Shown one piece after another: positions 1 through 7,866 of a DNA stretch of 30,390 nt. Each line of letters opens with the position of its first letter. The first letter of the stretch is position 1. The translations under genes and the position numbers were made by a program. The stretch is from a virus: IMG/VR virus record IMGVR_UViG_3300006305_000015, positions 1 to 30,390 of that record, one strand, 5' to 3'. The notes below the pieces were generated by a model. That model searched no databases and was not told the DNA's origin. It saw only the letters and a program-made list of their open reading frames with translations.

Positions 1-15
1 TATTGTTTCTGCCAT
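1..15 (-). CDS. Start of next late gene (partial, 5 codons)
   Basis: The first five codons (Met-Ala-Glu-Thr-Ile) of a gene that continues beyond the window edge. Its ATG at 15-13 overlaps the TAA stop of the preceding gene by one base (TAATG), the same coupling used at many junctions here, and a GGAG lies a few bases upstream. In P22-like gene order an ejection or internal virion protein could follow, but the product cannot be identified from five residues. Confidence 0.6.
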
Positions 16-1511
16 TACGCTCTCCTTGCTTCAAGGTTACGCATCAAAGAGTACATATTCTTTATGCCTTTGTTTAAACTACCATTACCTGCATTCTTAA
101 CAGCTTTTCTTGTCATAACAAACTCACCATCCATTAACATGGCAGGTACATCGTCCTTTTTACCAGAACCAAGACCCGGCCCTATACCACCTGTTCTTCT
201 TGGAAAGGCCGCTCCGCCTTTCTTAGCTGCAAAAACCGGCATTGTCGGTATAGGATAAGGCGACATTTCTGGTAATGAAGGTATTCCGTAAACACTATCA
301 ACTTGTGTTTTGTCTACAAAAGGCTGTGCTGCTACATCAATATAATATTTGTCAGGATCCTCATCAATTAAATCTTGTCCTGTTAGTATTTCCTCTTCGG
401 GTTCTTCTTCAGGTGCACTAAAGAACCCACCTAATGCAGCAGCACCTGTTATGCCTGCAAGTGGTATGCCGTACTTTTGTAAAAAGCTAGGACCTGTGTA
501 TTCTTTTTGTAAAGCAGCCAAAGCTTTATCACCTGTCAAACGTGCAGGATTTCTTGGGTCTGTTAAAATTTTAAACTCTTTAGAATTAAATATATCATCA
601 ACACTAGGACCTCTTAAAGTGTAATTATCTGTAAAGGGTATAGAAGAATATTGAATGTCTTTTAAAGATTTTGCATTTTGTAAATCAAAATCTAATAAAT
701 CTGAGTAAGATTGTGATTGGTTTGCCGCTTTTAAAGTAGGACCTGCTTTTGTAAGAAACTGTTGATTAAACTCTTGATTTTGTGTGCTTAAATTTTGACC
801 TTCTGGAAACTCAAAACTAGTAGGATCAGCAAATTTATCAGCATCTGTTGTACCTGAAGCAAAATACTGTTGCGCTTGTGTAAAAGGGTTTCTGAAAGTT
901 CCCGGACGAAAACCTTGACCGCCTCTTAAATCTTGTCCAAAAAGTTTCATTTGTGTTACATCACCTGATATTCCCGGTCGAGACATAGCGGCTAAAGCTG
1001 CTCCTGACAAACCACCAAGGGCTGCACTTCGTAAAGCTTCTCTTGGATCATCGCCTTCTATTAAACTTCCAACACCAGCTCCTAATGTGCCTGCGGCTAT
1101 CTTACCCATGCCGGGAACAAAATAACCTAAAGCAAGCGGTAATATAACAGAAGCATTTTTCTTTAATGCCTTGCCTACATTCTTTAAACCTTTAAATATC
1201 TTTTTAAGAAAAAATTCTGGTTGACCTGTAATAGGATTTATAGAGTTAAGTTGATTACCTACAATATAGCGTTCTGGTTCAATGCCCATGTCCCGCATTT
1301 GTGTAAACAACATGTTCTTTAGCTGTGGGTTTGCATCTAATACTTCCATAGGCAATACAGTTTCACCTTCTGCGGCGTGAACTATATATGTATCACCATT
1401 ACGGCCCATATTAGCAAGCTTCTCTGCTTGGTCTTGAAAAGAAGCAATGCCTATGGGTTCAAGTTCATAATCTGGTTTGCTGTCAATGACTGATGTAATA
1501 CCCTCTTGCAT
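15..1511 (-). CDS. Putative DNA-ejection / internal virion protein
   Basis: A 498-aa protein. Residues about 45-100 look conserved (VLPMEVL, QMRDMGI, RYIVGN, TGQPEFF). A Lys-rich helix (103-119) precedes a hydrophobic Gly/Ala-rich stretch (121-176) of glycine-zipper type, and a second such stretch lies near 350-367. An acidic run (EEEPEEE, about 370) follows, and the C-terminus has a DGEFVM motif followed by basic residues. Membrane-active Gly/Ala zippers and a position just after the gp10-like hub gene suggest a protein ejected with the DNA, or a tape-measure-like core protein. I recall similar proteins in marine phages without an assigned function. The role is inferred from position and composition. 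The gene starts 10 bases after the preceding stop with an AAGG ribosome site. Confidence 0.6.
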   Translation of the reverse strand: MQEGITSVIDSKPDYELEPIGIASFQDQAEKLANMGRNGDTYIVHAAEGETVLPMEVLDANPQLKNMLFTQMRDMGIEPERYIVGNQLNSINPITGQPEFFLKKIFKGLKNVGKALKKNASVILPLALGYFVPGMGKIAAGTLGAGVGSLIEGDDPREALRSAALGGLSGAALAAMSRPGISGDVTQMKLFGQDLRGGQGFRPGTFRNPFTQAQQYFASGTTDADKFADPTSFEFPEGQNLSTQNQEFNQQFLTKAGPTLKAANQSQSYSDLLDFDLQNAKSLKDIQYSSIPFTDNYTLRGPSVDDIFNSKEFKILTDPRNPARLTGDKALAALQKEYTGPSFLQKYGIPLAGITGAAALGGFFSAPEEEPEEEILTGQDLIDEDPDKYYIDVAAQPFVDKTQVDSVYGIPSLPEMSPYPIPTMPVFAAKKGGAAFPRRTGGIGPGLGSGKKDDVPAMLMDGEFVMTRKAVKNAGNGSLNKGIKNMYSLMRNLEARRA

Positions 1512-1520
1512 AACCTTACC

Positions 1521-1844
1521 TTAACTTATTTCCATGTAACTTACAACCACATGTAAACGATTTGCTGTAGCTGCTTGTGCTGTTATTTTTTCAGACTCTG
1601 CTAATACCAAAGGTGCTGTTAATAATTCAACCGTTGTATTTGCACTTACAGCCTTAACCTTAAACAAACTAAATATAGCACTTGCTGAATCTGTCAATGT
1701 TAAAGTAATTGTATCTGCATTACCGCTATCTTCTGAAACTAATATGGATTTTATTACAGCCGTTGTAGCATTAGGCATTGTAAAAACATCCGTTGCGTTA
1801 GTTGTGGTTAAATCTACTTTTGCATTTTTGTATCTAATTGTCAT
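1521..1844 (-). CDS. Small beta-rich virion protein
   Basis: A 107-aa protein of alternating polar and hydrophobic residues, rich in Thr, Val and Ala, with no charged clusters. It looks like a compact beta-sandwich of the kind found in phage tails. An upstream ATG at 1859 would add five residues, but the ATG at 1844 forms a four-base ATGA overlap with the stop of the preceding gene, the dominant junction type here, so I prefer 1844. It lies between the gp10-like hub gene and the ejection candidate, so a small tail accessory role is likely. No enzyme motif is visible. Confidence 0.65.
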   Translation of the reverse strand: MTIRYKNAKVDLTTTNATDVFTMPNATTAVIKSILVSEDSGNADTITLTLTDSASAIFSLFKVKAVSANTTVELLTAPLVLAESEKITAQAATANRLHVVVSYMEIS

Positions 1845-2032
1845 TGACCCATAAACCAACTAATTGTTTCTAATTGTTCTTCAGTTTCAGTGCTTTGCTG
1901 TTGATTAATAAAAACTTCTAACGCACGAATAAGATCGCCTATGTAACTAGCAGTAACTAATGGATCTCTTGCGAAGTCTGCTGGTGGTTCTGGAAGTCTG
2001 GGGGGAGTTACACCTAAATTACCATAAACCAT
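1841..2032 (-). CDS. Small protein downstream of the tail hub
   Basis: A 63-aa protein with a Pro-rich start (TPPRLPEPPADF) followed by a helical segment ending in a Gln/Glu-rich tail and SWFMGQ. Its ATG overlaps the stop of the 707-aa hub gene by one base and its TGA overlaps the next ATG, so it is translationally coupled on both sides. No family recognised. A Pro-rich arm plus short helix would suit a small assembly or bridging factor, but that is a guess. Confidence 0.6.
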   Translation of the reverse strand: MVYGNLGVTPPRLPEPPADFARDPLVTASYIGDLIRALEVFINQQQSTETEEQLETISWFMGQ

Positions 2033-4155
2033 TAACGTCTCCCATCCGGTCTAATATGAACTCTTGGTGAGCCTAACTTCCATTTCATGCCCGTTGCGTC
2101 AGAATCTACTCGTAAAGCAAAAGAACGACCTCTAACTCTTAAATCTATTTGATTAGTAAACAACTCAACAGGTGATGTAGCTGTGCGTGTTGCAGATCCC
2201 GCAGAAGAATTACCATAATCTTCTCCGGGTTCATTTCTTGCCTTTAAAGTAAAGTTTGCAACTGGTGTGCTCTGATTTACAGATCCTTCAAATGTTAAAT
2301 CTGGTATAACCTTTTGTACAAGACTAAATTTATCCCCGTCACCGACATCCATTGGTGCTGACTCAATAAATGATGTCATGGCAGAACCATCATCATCGTA
2401 CCCTGTTTCGTGATTATATAAATAAGAAGTTCCTGCTGCTATTGGAAAAGATCGTATACCTCTGTCAATCCATGCTGTCCTAGCTAATGTGCCAAAGTAC
2501 CAAACCTTTTCGTTATAGTTATATACAACATATTTATCTATGTCGCCCGTGCCACCATTGTTAAGTGAATTAGTCTCTGATGGATAAAACCATATGACTT
2601 CACCAAACTCTGAGTTTATACCAGCAACAACTTTGTCTCTTTGTTCATCGTTAAAATCAAGAAACACTTTATCTTTGACTGTGCATGGTAGAGTTTGTGT
2701 GCCACCAGCGTATACATAAAAATTATCTCTGCCCATCCAGAATACAAAGTCCTCTGTAGACACAGCAGCCTTTGGACCCATGATCGTAATATTTGATGCA
2801 ATCTGCTGTATACCAAAAACAAAGTCACCACCAATAAAACGTAACGAGTGCAATGATGTATCTGTATACACAAGAATCTCACGTTTTGTCTCTATGGCCT
2901 GTACAAACTCTGATCCAGATCCAAGTCTTAAGCTACCAGCAGTTGTGTCTGAACTGATTGTCCAGTTTGTTACAGACTCTTGATTAGACCATCTAATTAA
3001 CAATGGATCTTGGGTCGTGGTTCCATATGTATTAGTGCCAAAACAAAGCACATGTCTATCGATGTCACTTACAAGGACCTGTTTGGCAATAGTCGGTGTA
3101 TTTGCTGCACCAGCTAATGTACTCAGTTCCACGGCTCGTGTAGATAGGCCATTTGTTTTATCCCAAAGATAAATTCCACCATCTCTAGGGTTTATTAAAA
3201 GATCTTCACCAAAATTGTCATGTGACCAAACTCTTAACTCAGTTTCTGTTGCAATAATACCTGCTGCACCCCAAGCAACAAAATCATCTGTTGATAAAAC
3301 ATTACCTACAGCAAGACGAACTGTTGCACCATTTGAGTGTGTCGTTGCCGTTGTGCCACTATGTCCTCTTGCAACAGTAAGTGTATTATCATCAGTTGTT
3401 GCTGTTACAATCATTAATTCTTCACCAACTAATATAACATCATTGTCTGTTGTTATTCCTGTTTCATCTGCAACATCAACAGCTGTTTCACTATTATCTA
3501 AATCTTCAGCTAAAGTAGTTGTTAAAGCTCCTGCTGTTGTGCCACCCCATGTGCTTGAACCCCAACCTGTACCACCTACTTGAGAGTTAAGACCTACACT
3601 AATTTGATACTCAGCATCTGTTGCACTACCACCATTACCACTGTCTGAAGCATTAGCAGTTACACTAACTGTAATTACATAGTTATTAGCATCTGTTACA
3701 GATACAATCTGATGTTCTGCATTGAGTATTGCTGCTGTTACATTACCACCTAAACTAACAGCTTGACTAAAAGTTACAAAATCACTTTCTGCCGCACCAT
3801 GATTACTTTCTGTAACAGTTATATTTGCAGAGCCATTTGTAGCAGAAAAAGTCGTAGAGTTTGTTGTTGAGGTACGAATTGGTGTTACGTCATTAAATGT
3901 ACCACCTTCTTCTATATAGTATTTTAAATGTGTACCAACACCAAGAAAGTTTGATCCATCAAGTGCTAACCAATTATGTAAACGTCTTGCTGTGCCTTGA
4001 TAAGTGTTGCTTGTTAACTTTTCCCAACCACCAAACTTTTCTGGATAACCAAAACGAAAACGTATCTTATCACAGTCAACCCAACCACCTTCGTTGCTGT
4101 ACTTTGTAATCTCTCTGTTTATACCTGGTTTAAACTGTAGTTTGGTTAATGGCAT
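2032..4155 (-). CDS. P22 gp10-like tail hub / stabilisation protein
   Basis: A 707-aa protein. The N-terminus (residues 1-60) has the pattern of phage stabilisation proteins: FKPGINREITKYSNEGGW, then KIRFRFGYPEKFGGW and an RRLHNW segment. The body from about 285 onwards alternates short beta repeats with WSNQES, VFWMGRDNFYVYAGG and VVYNYNEKVWYFG, typical of the beta-propeller-like hub of P22 gp10. The C-terminus (LRVRGRSFALRV through PRVHIRPDGRR) is also characteristic. Two extra beta modules interrupt it: residues 111-170, related to a segment of the 168-aa gene at 14841-15347, and about 205-282 (LAEDLDNSETAVDVADETG...). In P22, gp10 seats on gp4 and closes the portal channel. Family placement is confident; the exact role here is inferred. 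Confidence 0.82.
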   Translation of the reverse strand: MPLTKLQFKPGINREITKYSNEGGWVDCDKIRFRFGYPEKFGGWEKLTSNTYQGTARRLHNWLALDGSNFLGVGTHLKYYIEEGGTFNDVTPIRTSTTNSTTFSATNGSANITVTESNHGAAESDFVTFSQAVSLGGNVTAAILNAEHQIVSVTDANNYVITVSVTANASDSGNGGSATDAEYQISVGLNSQVGGTGWGSSTWGGTTAGALTTTLAEDLDNSETAVDVADETGITTDNDVILVGEELMIVTATTDDNTLTVARGHSGTTATTHSNGATVRLAVGNVLSTDDFVAWGAAGIIATETELRVWSHDNFGEDLLINPRDGGIYLWDKTNGLSTRAVELSTLAGAANTPTIAKQVLVSDIDRHVLCFGTNTYGTTTQDPLLIRWSNQESVTNWTISSDTTAGSLRLGSGSEFVQAIETKREILVYTDTSLHSLRFIGGDFVFGIQQIASNITIMGPKAAVSTEDFVFWMGRDNFYVYAGGTQTLPCTVKDKVFLDFNDEQRDKVVAGINSEFGEVIWFYPSETNSLNNGGTGDIDKYVVYNYNEKVWYFGTLARTAWIDRGIRSFPIAAGTSYLYNHETGYDDDGSAMTSFIESAPMDVGDGDKFSLVQKVIPDLTFEGSVNQSTPVANFTLKARNEPGEDYGNSSAGSATRTATSPVELFTNQIDLRVRGRSFALRVDSDATGMKWKLGSPRVHIRPDGRR

Positions 4156-4886
4156 TATGAACCTATTGAACTGTATAAATCAGAAAAGGATATTGTACCA
4201 GATGACGGAACACCAGAATTAACACTCAATGCTCGTGAACCACTGCCACTTGATCCAGTGTTTATAGCTACCTGATTGTATATACAACTATAACTAGGAG
4301 TTAAAACGAAAGGCATTTTAACTGAAACTCTTACAGCCGAACCTGCTGTTGCACTAAAACTACCTGTTCTTGTAACAGGACCAGCACCACTTCCACTAGA
4401 ACCTAAAACATCATCAACTAAACTATCATCATCAGAAGATGTACCAACATGAAAAGTTCCATTAGTTAATTCATAAGAAAATGTTTGATAATAGTAAGTT
4501 GCAGTATGACTAAATGTTAAATCAAAAACTGTATCTGGTGGAGCAGTACCACTAGTCCAACTTGAATTATAAAAAAATGTATAATTAGTATAATAATCAG
4601 TATAAGAAGGACCACTGGCATGAGCTACACCACCACGCCAATAACCATAATCAGCACCTGTATTTGGACTTGTAGACGTAGCAGTGTTACCATGATTATA
4701 TCTTGCACCTGAATAACCATAACCAGTTATAATGTTTGCTACTTCAGAAACAGTTACTGTTGTGTTAACTTCGTCAGGTACTTCACTACCACCTCTATAC
4801 AAGTCACTCATAGATATAGCACCAGATATGCCAAACTCGGTTCGCATATCACTCATACTTATAGTGCCACTACTTGTTAGAGCCAT
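4155..4886 (-). CDS. Tail fibre-like protein with GxISMSDL repeats
   Basis: A 243-aa protein with three copies of a G-x-I-S-x-S-D-L/M motif: two near the N-terminus (SSGTISMSDMRTEFG, GAISMSDLYRGG) and one at the C-terminus (SSGTISFSDLYSSIGS). The middle is rich in Ser, Gly, Thr and Tyr. I recall this motif from fibre or tail-tip proteins of marine T4-like and other phages, where it can occur at termini. Its position between the S74 fibre and the gp10-like hub supports a virion surface or receptor-binding role. Start and stop are coupled by a TAATG overlap to the hub gene. Confidence 0.6.
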   Translation of the reverse strand: MALTSSGTISMSDMRTEFGISGAISMSDLYRGGSEVPDEVNTTVTVSEVANIITGYGYSGARYNHGNTATSTSPNTGADYGYWRGGVAHASGPSYTDYYTNYTFFYNSSWTSGTAPPDTVFDLTFSHTATYYYQTFSYELTNGTFHVGTSSDDDSLVDDVLGSSGSGAGPVTRTGSFSATAGSAVRVSVKMPFVLTPSYSCIYNQVAINTGSSGSGSRALSVNSGVPSSGTISFSDLYSSIGS

Positions 4887-4888
4887 AC

Positions 4889-6316
4889 TTAGCCATATCT
4901 CTTTAATTTATCAATTTGTTTTTGCTGTTCTTTAATTGCTTCAATTAAAACACCAACTATATTACCATATGCAACAGACTTATACTCACCATCTGTTACA
5001 ACCTCTGGTAATACTTTTTCTATCTCTTGAGCAATTACACCAATACCTTTTTCAGCTTGTTTAGTATAAGATACGCCACGCATATTCATAACTTTATCTA
5101 AAGCATTATCTATTGTCTCTATATCTGATTTTAATCTTTCATCTGAGAAAGCTGTAATATCGCCACTAGCAGTAATTGTACCAGTGTTAGATATATTTCT
5201 AAAACCACTAATGTCTTTATTGCTATCAACGATTACTGCTTTTGACGCAGAAACAGTTCCTGCAGTTATACCATCAACTAAATTTAATTCTGATGCTGTG
5301 GAAGTAACTCCATCTAAGATATTTAATTCAGCAGCAGTGGAAGTTATTGCTGTGCCACCTAATGTTATTGATCCAGAGACATCAAGATTACCATTCATAT
5401 CTATGGTGGTTGCTGTTATATCTATCTCTGTAGGAGATGCTATTAAAAGTGTATCTGAACCACCACTCCGTATGAATTGGTCTAAATTACTAGCATCATC
5501 AAAATATATACCTCTTGTTGAGTTAAGAAGTAACCCTAAATTATGAACATGAGTCAAGGACACTTCACTGTCAGCACCAAAGTTAATTGATTTGCTATCT
5601 GTAATAAGATTTAAATCACCTTCATGTGTTAATCTCATTTTTTCTGTCGCAGCTTCAGAACTACCTAACTTAAAAACCAAGTCTGTTTGATTAACAGAAG
5701 CTGTGAACTCATTGTCTGCTTCAGCTACGATAGATGCAGCAACTGTTATAGCATCTGTACCACTACTTTCATTCGGTGCTTGGAACTGTAATGCACCAAG
5801 TACATTACCATCAGTAATAGCTGTGGCTGATGTCTGTAATGTTAACAAAGCACCATCACCAGTTTTCATGGTTACATCTTCTGTAAAATTAATAGAGCCT
5901 GTTTCTATCTGTGCAACTGCTGCACCAGACCCGGCTCCGTCTGCATACACAATTGCTGTATTTCCATTGGTAATTGTAACAGTAGACCCACTGCCTTGTT
6001 TAATTATTATAGATTGACCACCAGATGTGTTATTAAATACAAAATACAGTTTGTCTTGATCATTAGGTGATATGGTAACAGTGTTTGTAGAACTTAATGT
6101 ACCACCAAAAACTAATACTTTAAAATGACCATCAGACAACGCACCATCTGTCGTTGTCAACGTATGTGTTGTACCAGATAAGGTAATTGAACCTACTCCA
6201 TTTATAGCTCTGTCAAGAATATCAAAATTTGTATTGGTTGTTGCACCCCAAGTACCTGCTTGTTCGCCTGTACCTATCTTTTCTATGCCGTTATTTGCTG
6301 TATACGAACTCGCCAT
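4889..6316 (-). CDS. Tail fibre with C-terminal S74 self-cleaving chaperone
   Basis: A 475-aa fibre. The N-terminus (GIEKIGTGEQAGTWG, then TNTNFDILDRAINGV) is a common marine-phage virion-attachment segment, followed by beta-rich repeats, including TAAELNILDGVTSTASELNLVDG near 325-350. The C-terminal 90 residues are an S74 intramolecular chaperone (endosialidase-type): SDERLK at 391-396 carries the expected Ser391 and Lys396, followed by GVIAQEIEKVLPEVV and a terminal coiled coil. In this family the domain trimerises the fibre and then cuts itself off before the Ser, so cleavage between Phe390 and Ser391 is predicted. Residues 242-264 share a module with the fibre at 10680-11654. Confidence 0.85.
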   Translation of the reverse strand: MASSYTANNGIEKIGTGEQAGTWGATTNTNFDILDRAINGVGSITLSGTTHTLTTTDGALSDGHFKVLVFGGTLSSTNTVTISPNDQDKLYFVFNNTSGGQSIIIKQGSGSTVTITNGNTAIVYADGAGSGAAVAQIETGSINFTEDVTMKTGDGALLTLQTSATAITDGNVLGALQFQAPNESSGTDAITVAASIVAEADNEFTASVNQTDLVFKLGSSEAATEKMRLTHEGDLNLITDSKSINFGADSEVSLTHVHNLGLLLNSTRGIYFDDASNLDQFIRSGGSDTLLIASPTEIDITATTIDMNGNLDVSGSITLGGTAITSTAAELNILDGVTSTASELNLVDGITAGTVSASKAVIVDSNKDISGFRNISNTGTITASGDITAFSDERLKSDIETIDNALDKVMNMRGVSYTKQAEKGIGVIAQEIEKVLPEVVTDGEYKSVAYGNIVGVLIEAIKEQQKQIDKLKRYG

Positions 6317-6325
6317 CTATAACTC

Positions 6326-6805
6326 CTAATTTGTACTCACATCTGTCCAAGTGTCGCCTGTGTGAGTAATCTCTGTCCAACTATCACCTGTATGCGTGAT
6401 CTCTGTGTAAGTCACAGTAACACTCGGAACAATTTCTGTAAATAATAATTCACCAGTAGCTGTCTGTGTTAAGCTAAAACTTTGTGTAGAAAATCCTTCT
6501 GCTTGGTATGTACCTACTGTTGTTTGATCAATGTTAAAGTTTATATCTATTTCTTGATCTGTGCCTTTTACAAAAACAGCAGAAGAAGTTTTAGTAAAGT
6601 TTAAATCCATTGTTGTAACTGGTATATCAGGTACAACAGCACCTTCCACATCTTCTACAAAGTTAGCAGATATTTCAGCTATACCTACTAGTATACCAAT
6701 ACCAGCAGATGCTGTAGAAGCCAAACCACTCATCTCTGCATTACCTTCGAGTATCTTGCTTATACTACTGATAGGTGTTTCAGAAAGAGCGACATGACCT
6801 AGCAT
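6326..6805 (-). CDS. Tail-associated protein with C-terminal decapeptide repeats
   Basis: A 159-aa protein starting MLGHVALSETPIS, with a Gly/Ala-rich N-terminal half and a beta-rich middle. The C-terminus consists of 10-residue repeats: TEITHTGDSW, TEITHTGDTW and a final TDVSTN. I recall marine-phage proteins with the same opening and a similar variable-length Trp/Thr repeat end, usually in fibre clusters. The repeats may form a surface-exposed beta-strand or ligand-binding tip. It lies directly upstream of the S74 fibre gene, and its ATG overlaps the stop of the preceding small gene. Function is inferred from position. Confidence 0.6.
   Translation of the reverse strand: MLGHVALSETPISSISKILEGNAEMSGLASTASAGIGILVGIAEISANFVEDVEGAVVPDIPVTTMDLNFTKTSSAVFVKGTDQEIDINFNIDQTTVGTYQAEGFSTQSFSLTQTATGELLFTEIVPSVTVTYTEITHTGDSWTEITHTGDTWTDVSTN
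6342..6410 (-). repeat. 30-bp in-frame tandem repeat in tail gene
   Basis: On the plus strand TCTGTCCAA recurs at 6342 and 6372, and a diverged TCTGTGTAA at 6402, giving an exact 30-base period (10 codons). The repeat encodes the TEITHTGD(S/T)W units at the C-terminus of the 159-aa protein. Because the period is a multiple of three, copies can be gained or lost without a frameshift. Confidence 0.75.
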
Positions 6806-7008
6806 TAACTAGCCTTTTTTTCTTCTAATGATTGTATTAACGCACTTGTATAAGAGTTTTTAGCAACACGGATTGGATCAAGTTGAAACGACAATCGTTC
6901 TTCTTCTGCTGTCAAAGCTCTTATTTGTTTTATTAAATACTTTTGTTGATCGGACATAGCATCAATATTGTGATCCTTGCCGTTTATATTTATTACGTTA
7001 TCACTCAT
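6805..7008 (-). CDS. Small helical protein in tail locus
   Basis: A 67-aa protein: a short beta start (NVININGKDHNID), then a long helix with coiled-coil spacing (QQKYLIKQIRALTAEEERLSF to the C-terminus). This layout (an ING-K/D-x opening, then a Gln/Leu/Ala-rich helix) recurs in short proteins of unknown function beside marine phage fibre genes. It is coupled to its neighbours by an ATGA overlap upstream and TAATG downstream. A fibre-associated chaperone or spacer is possible, but unproven. Confidence 0.6.
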   Translation of the reverse strand: MSDNVININGKDHNIDAMSDQQKYLIKQIRALTAEEERLSFQLDPIRVAKNSYTSALIQSLEEKKAS

Positions 7009-7670
7009 CCAGCAATCTCCTGAACTGTTAGCACTGATACAGTTCTTGGGTCATAATAAGCATTATCTCTATCACTATGTGATCTGTTAATGTACGCAAT
7101 GGCACTTGAACTATTAAGTGTTCCTTGATAATCTTTATATTGAATTTTATAGGTTACTTGAGATGTAGTGTTCGGTGAGTCTAATATGTTTATTGGAATT
7201 GGAGATATATCATACGTATCCCAGCCGTTTGTAGCAGCTGTAGCAGAATATACTTGTGGTCTGTTACTAGCAGAATCACCTACTGCTAAAGTTGTGCTAT
7301 CTCTAACAACTATAATGTAAGACCTAAAATAATTTTCAGCAACATTTACAAAGCCAGTAACTAGCACTTTACTTGACGTTGAAATAGGAGTTATATCTAG
7401 TGTTAATCCAGTATCAGTATAACTGTTTCCTTGTGCAGAACTAGCTCCAGTTAATGTCATTGACAATGTTTGTATTATAGAACCACTAGGCATTTTATCT
7501 GTACCAATAGTTCCTAACTTACTTGAAGCTATAGCTGCACTCGCATTTACTTCTGTATTTGTCACTGCTCCCGCACCTATCTTTGCATTTGTCACAGCGT
7601 CATCAGCGACTTTTGCCGTTGTAATAGCGTCATCTCCTATTGCATTTGTACTTAAAGTTGTTATTGCCAT
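7005..7670 (-). CDS. Short tail fibre protein
   Basis: A 221-aa protein. The N-terminal 55 residues are a low-complexity repeat (DDAITTAKVADDAVTNAKIG, then GAVTNTEVNASAAIASSKLG), a triple-stranded shaft pattern frequent in phage fibres. The remaining 165 residues are a compact beta-rich head domain with many aromatic and Asn residues, ending VSVLTVQEIAG, plausibly the receptor-contact tip. A shaft motif like SAAIASSKL also occurs in the 511-aa fibre at 12006-13541. The role as a fibre is well supported by composition; the receptor is unknown. Confidence 0.65.
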   Translation of the reverse strand: MAITTLSTNAIGDDAITTAKVADDAVTNAKIGAGAVTNTEVNASAAIASSKLGTIGTDKMPSGSIIQTLSMTLTGASSAQGNSYTDTGLTLDITPISTSSKVLVTGFVNVAENYFRSYIIVVRDSTTLAVGDSASNRPQVYSATAATNGWDTYDISPIPINILDSPNTTSQVTYKIQYKDYQGTLNSSSAIAYINRSHSDRDNAYYDPRTVSVLTVQEIAG

Positions 7671-7858
7671 TAGTCTGCATCCTCTATTGTTAGTTCACCT
7701 GCATCAACTTGTCGTTTAATTTCAGCGTAGTGTCTGTTAGCTTCATCTAATGGAACACCCATTTTTTTTCCATCTATTGTACAATGAATACAACTTATTA
7801 TATTTGTTGTTATATCTTTAAAATATTTTGCATTTGTTATTGTCATTTTTTCATTCAT
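7670..7858 (-). CDS. Small protein between fibre genes
   Basis: A 62-aa protein with a beta start containing a CxxC pair (ISCIHCTIDGKKMGVPLDE), then an Asn-Arg-His-Tyr helix and an acidic tail (AGELTIEDAD). I recall similar small proteins near fibre genes of marine phages, without a known function. The CIHC pair might bind a metal or form a disulphide, but a single pair is weak evidence. The stop overlaps the ATG of the next fibre gene by one base. Confidence 0.6.
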   Translation of the reverse strand: MNEKMTITNAKYFKDITTNIISCIHCTIDGKKMGVPLDEANRHYAEIKRQVDAGELTIEDAD

Positions 7859-7866
7859 AATAATTC

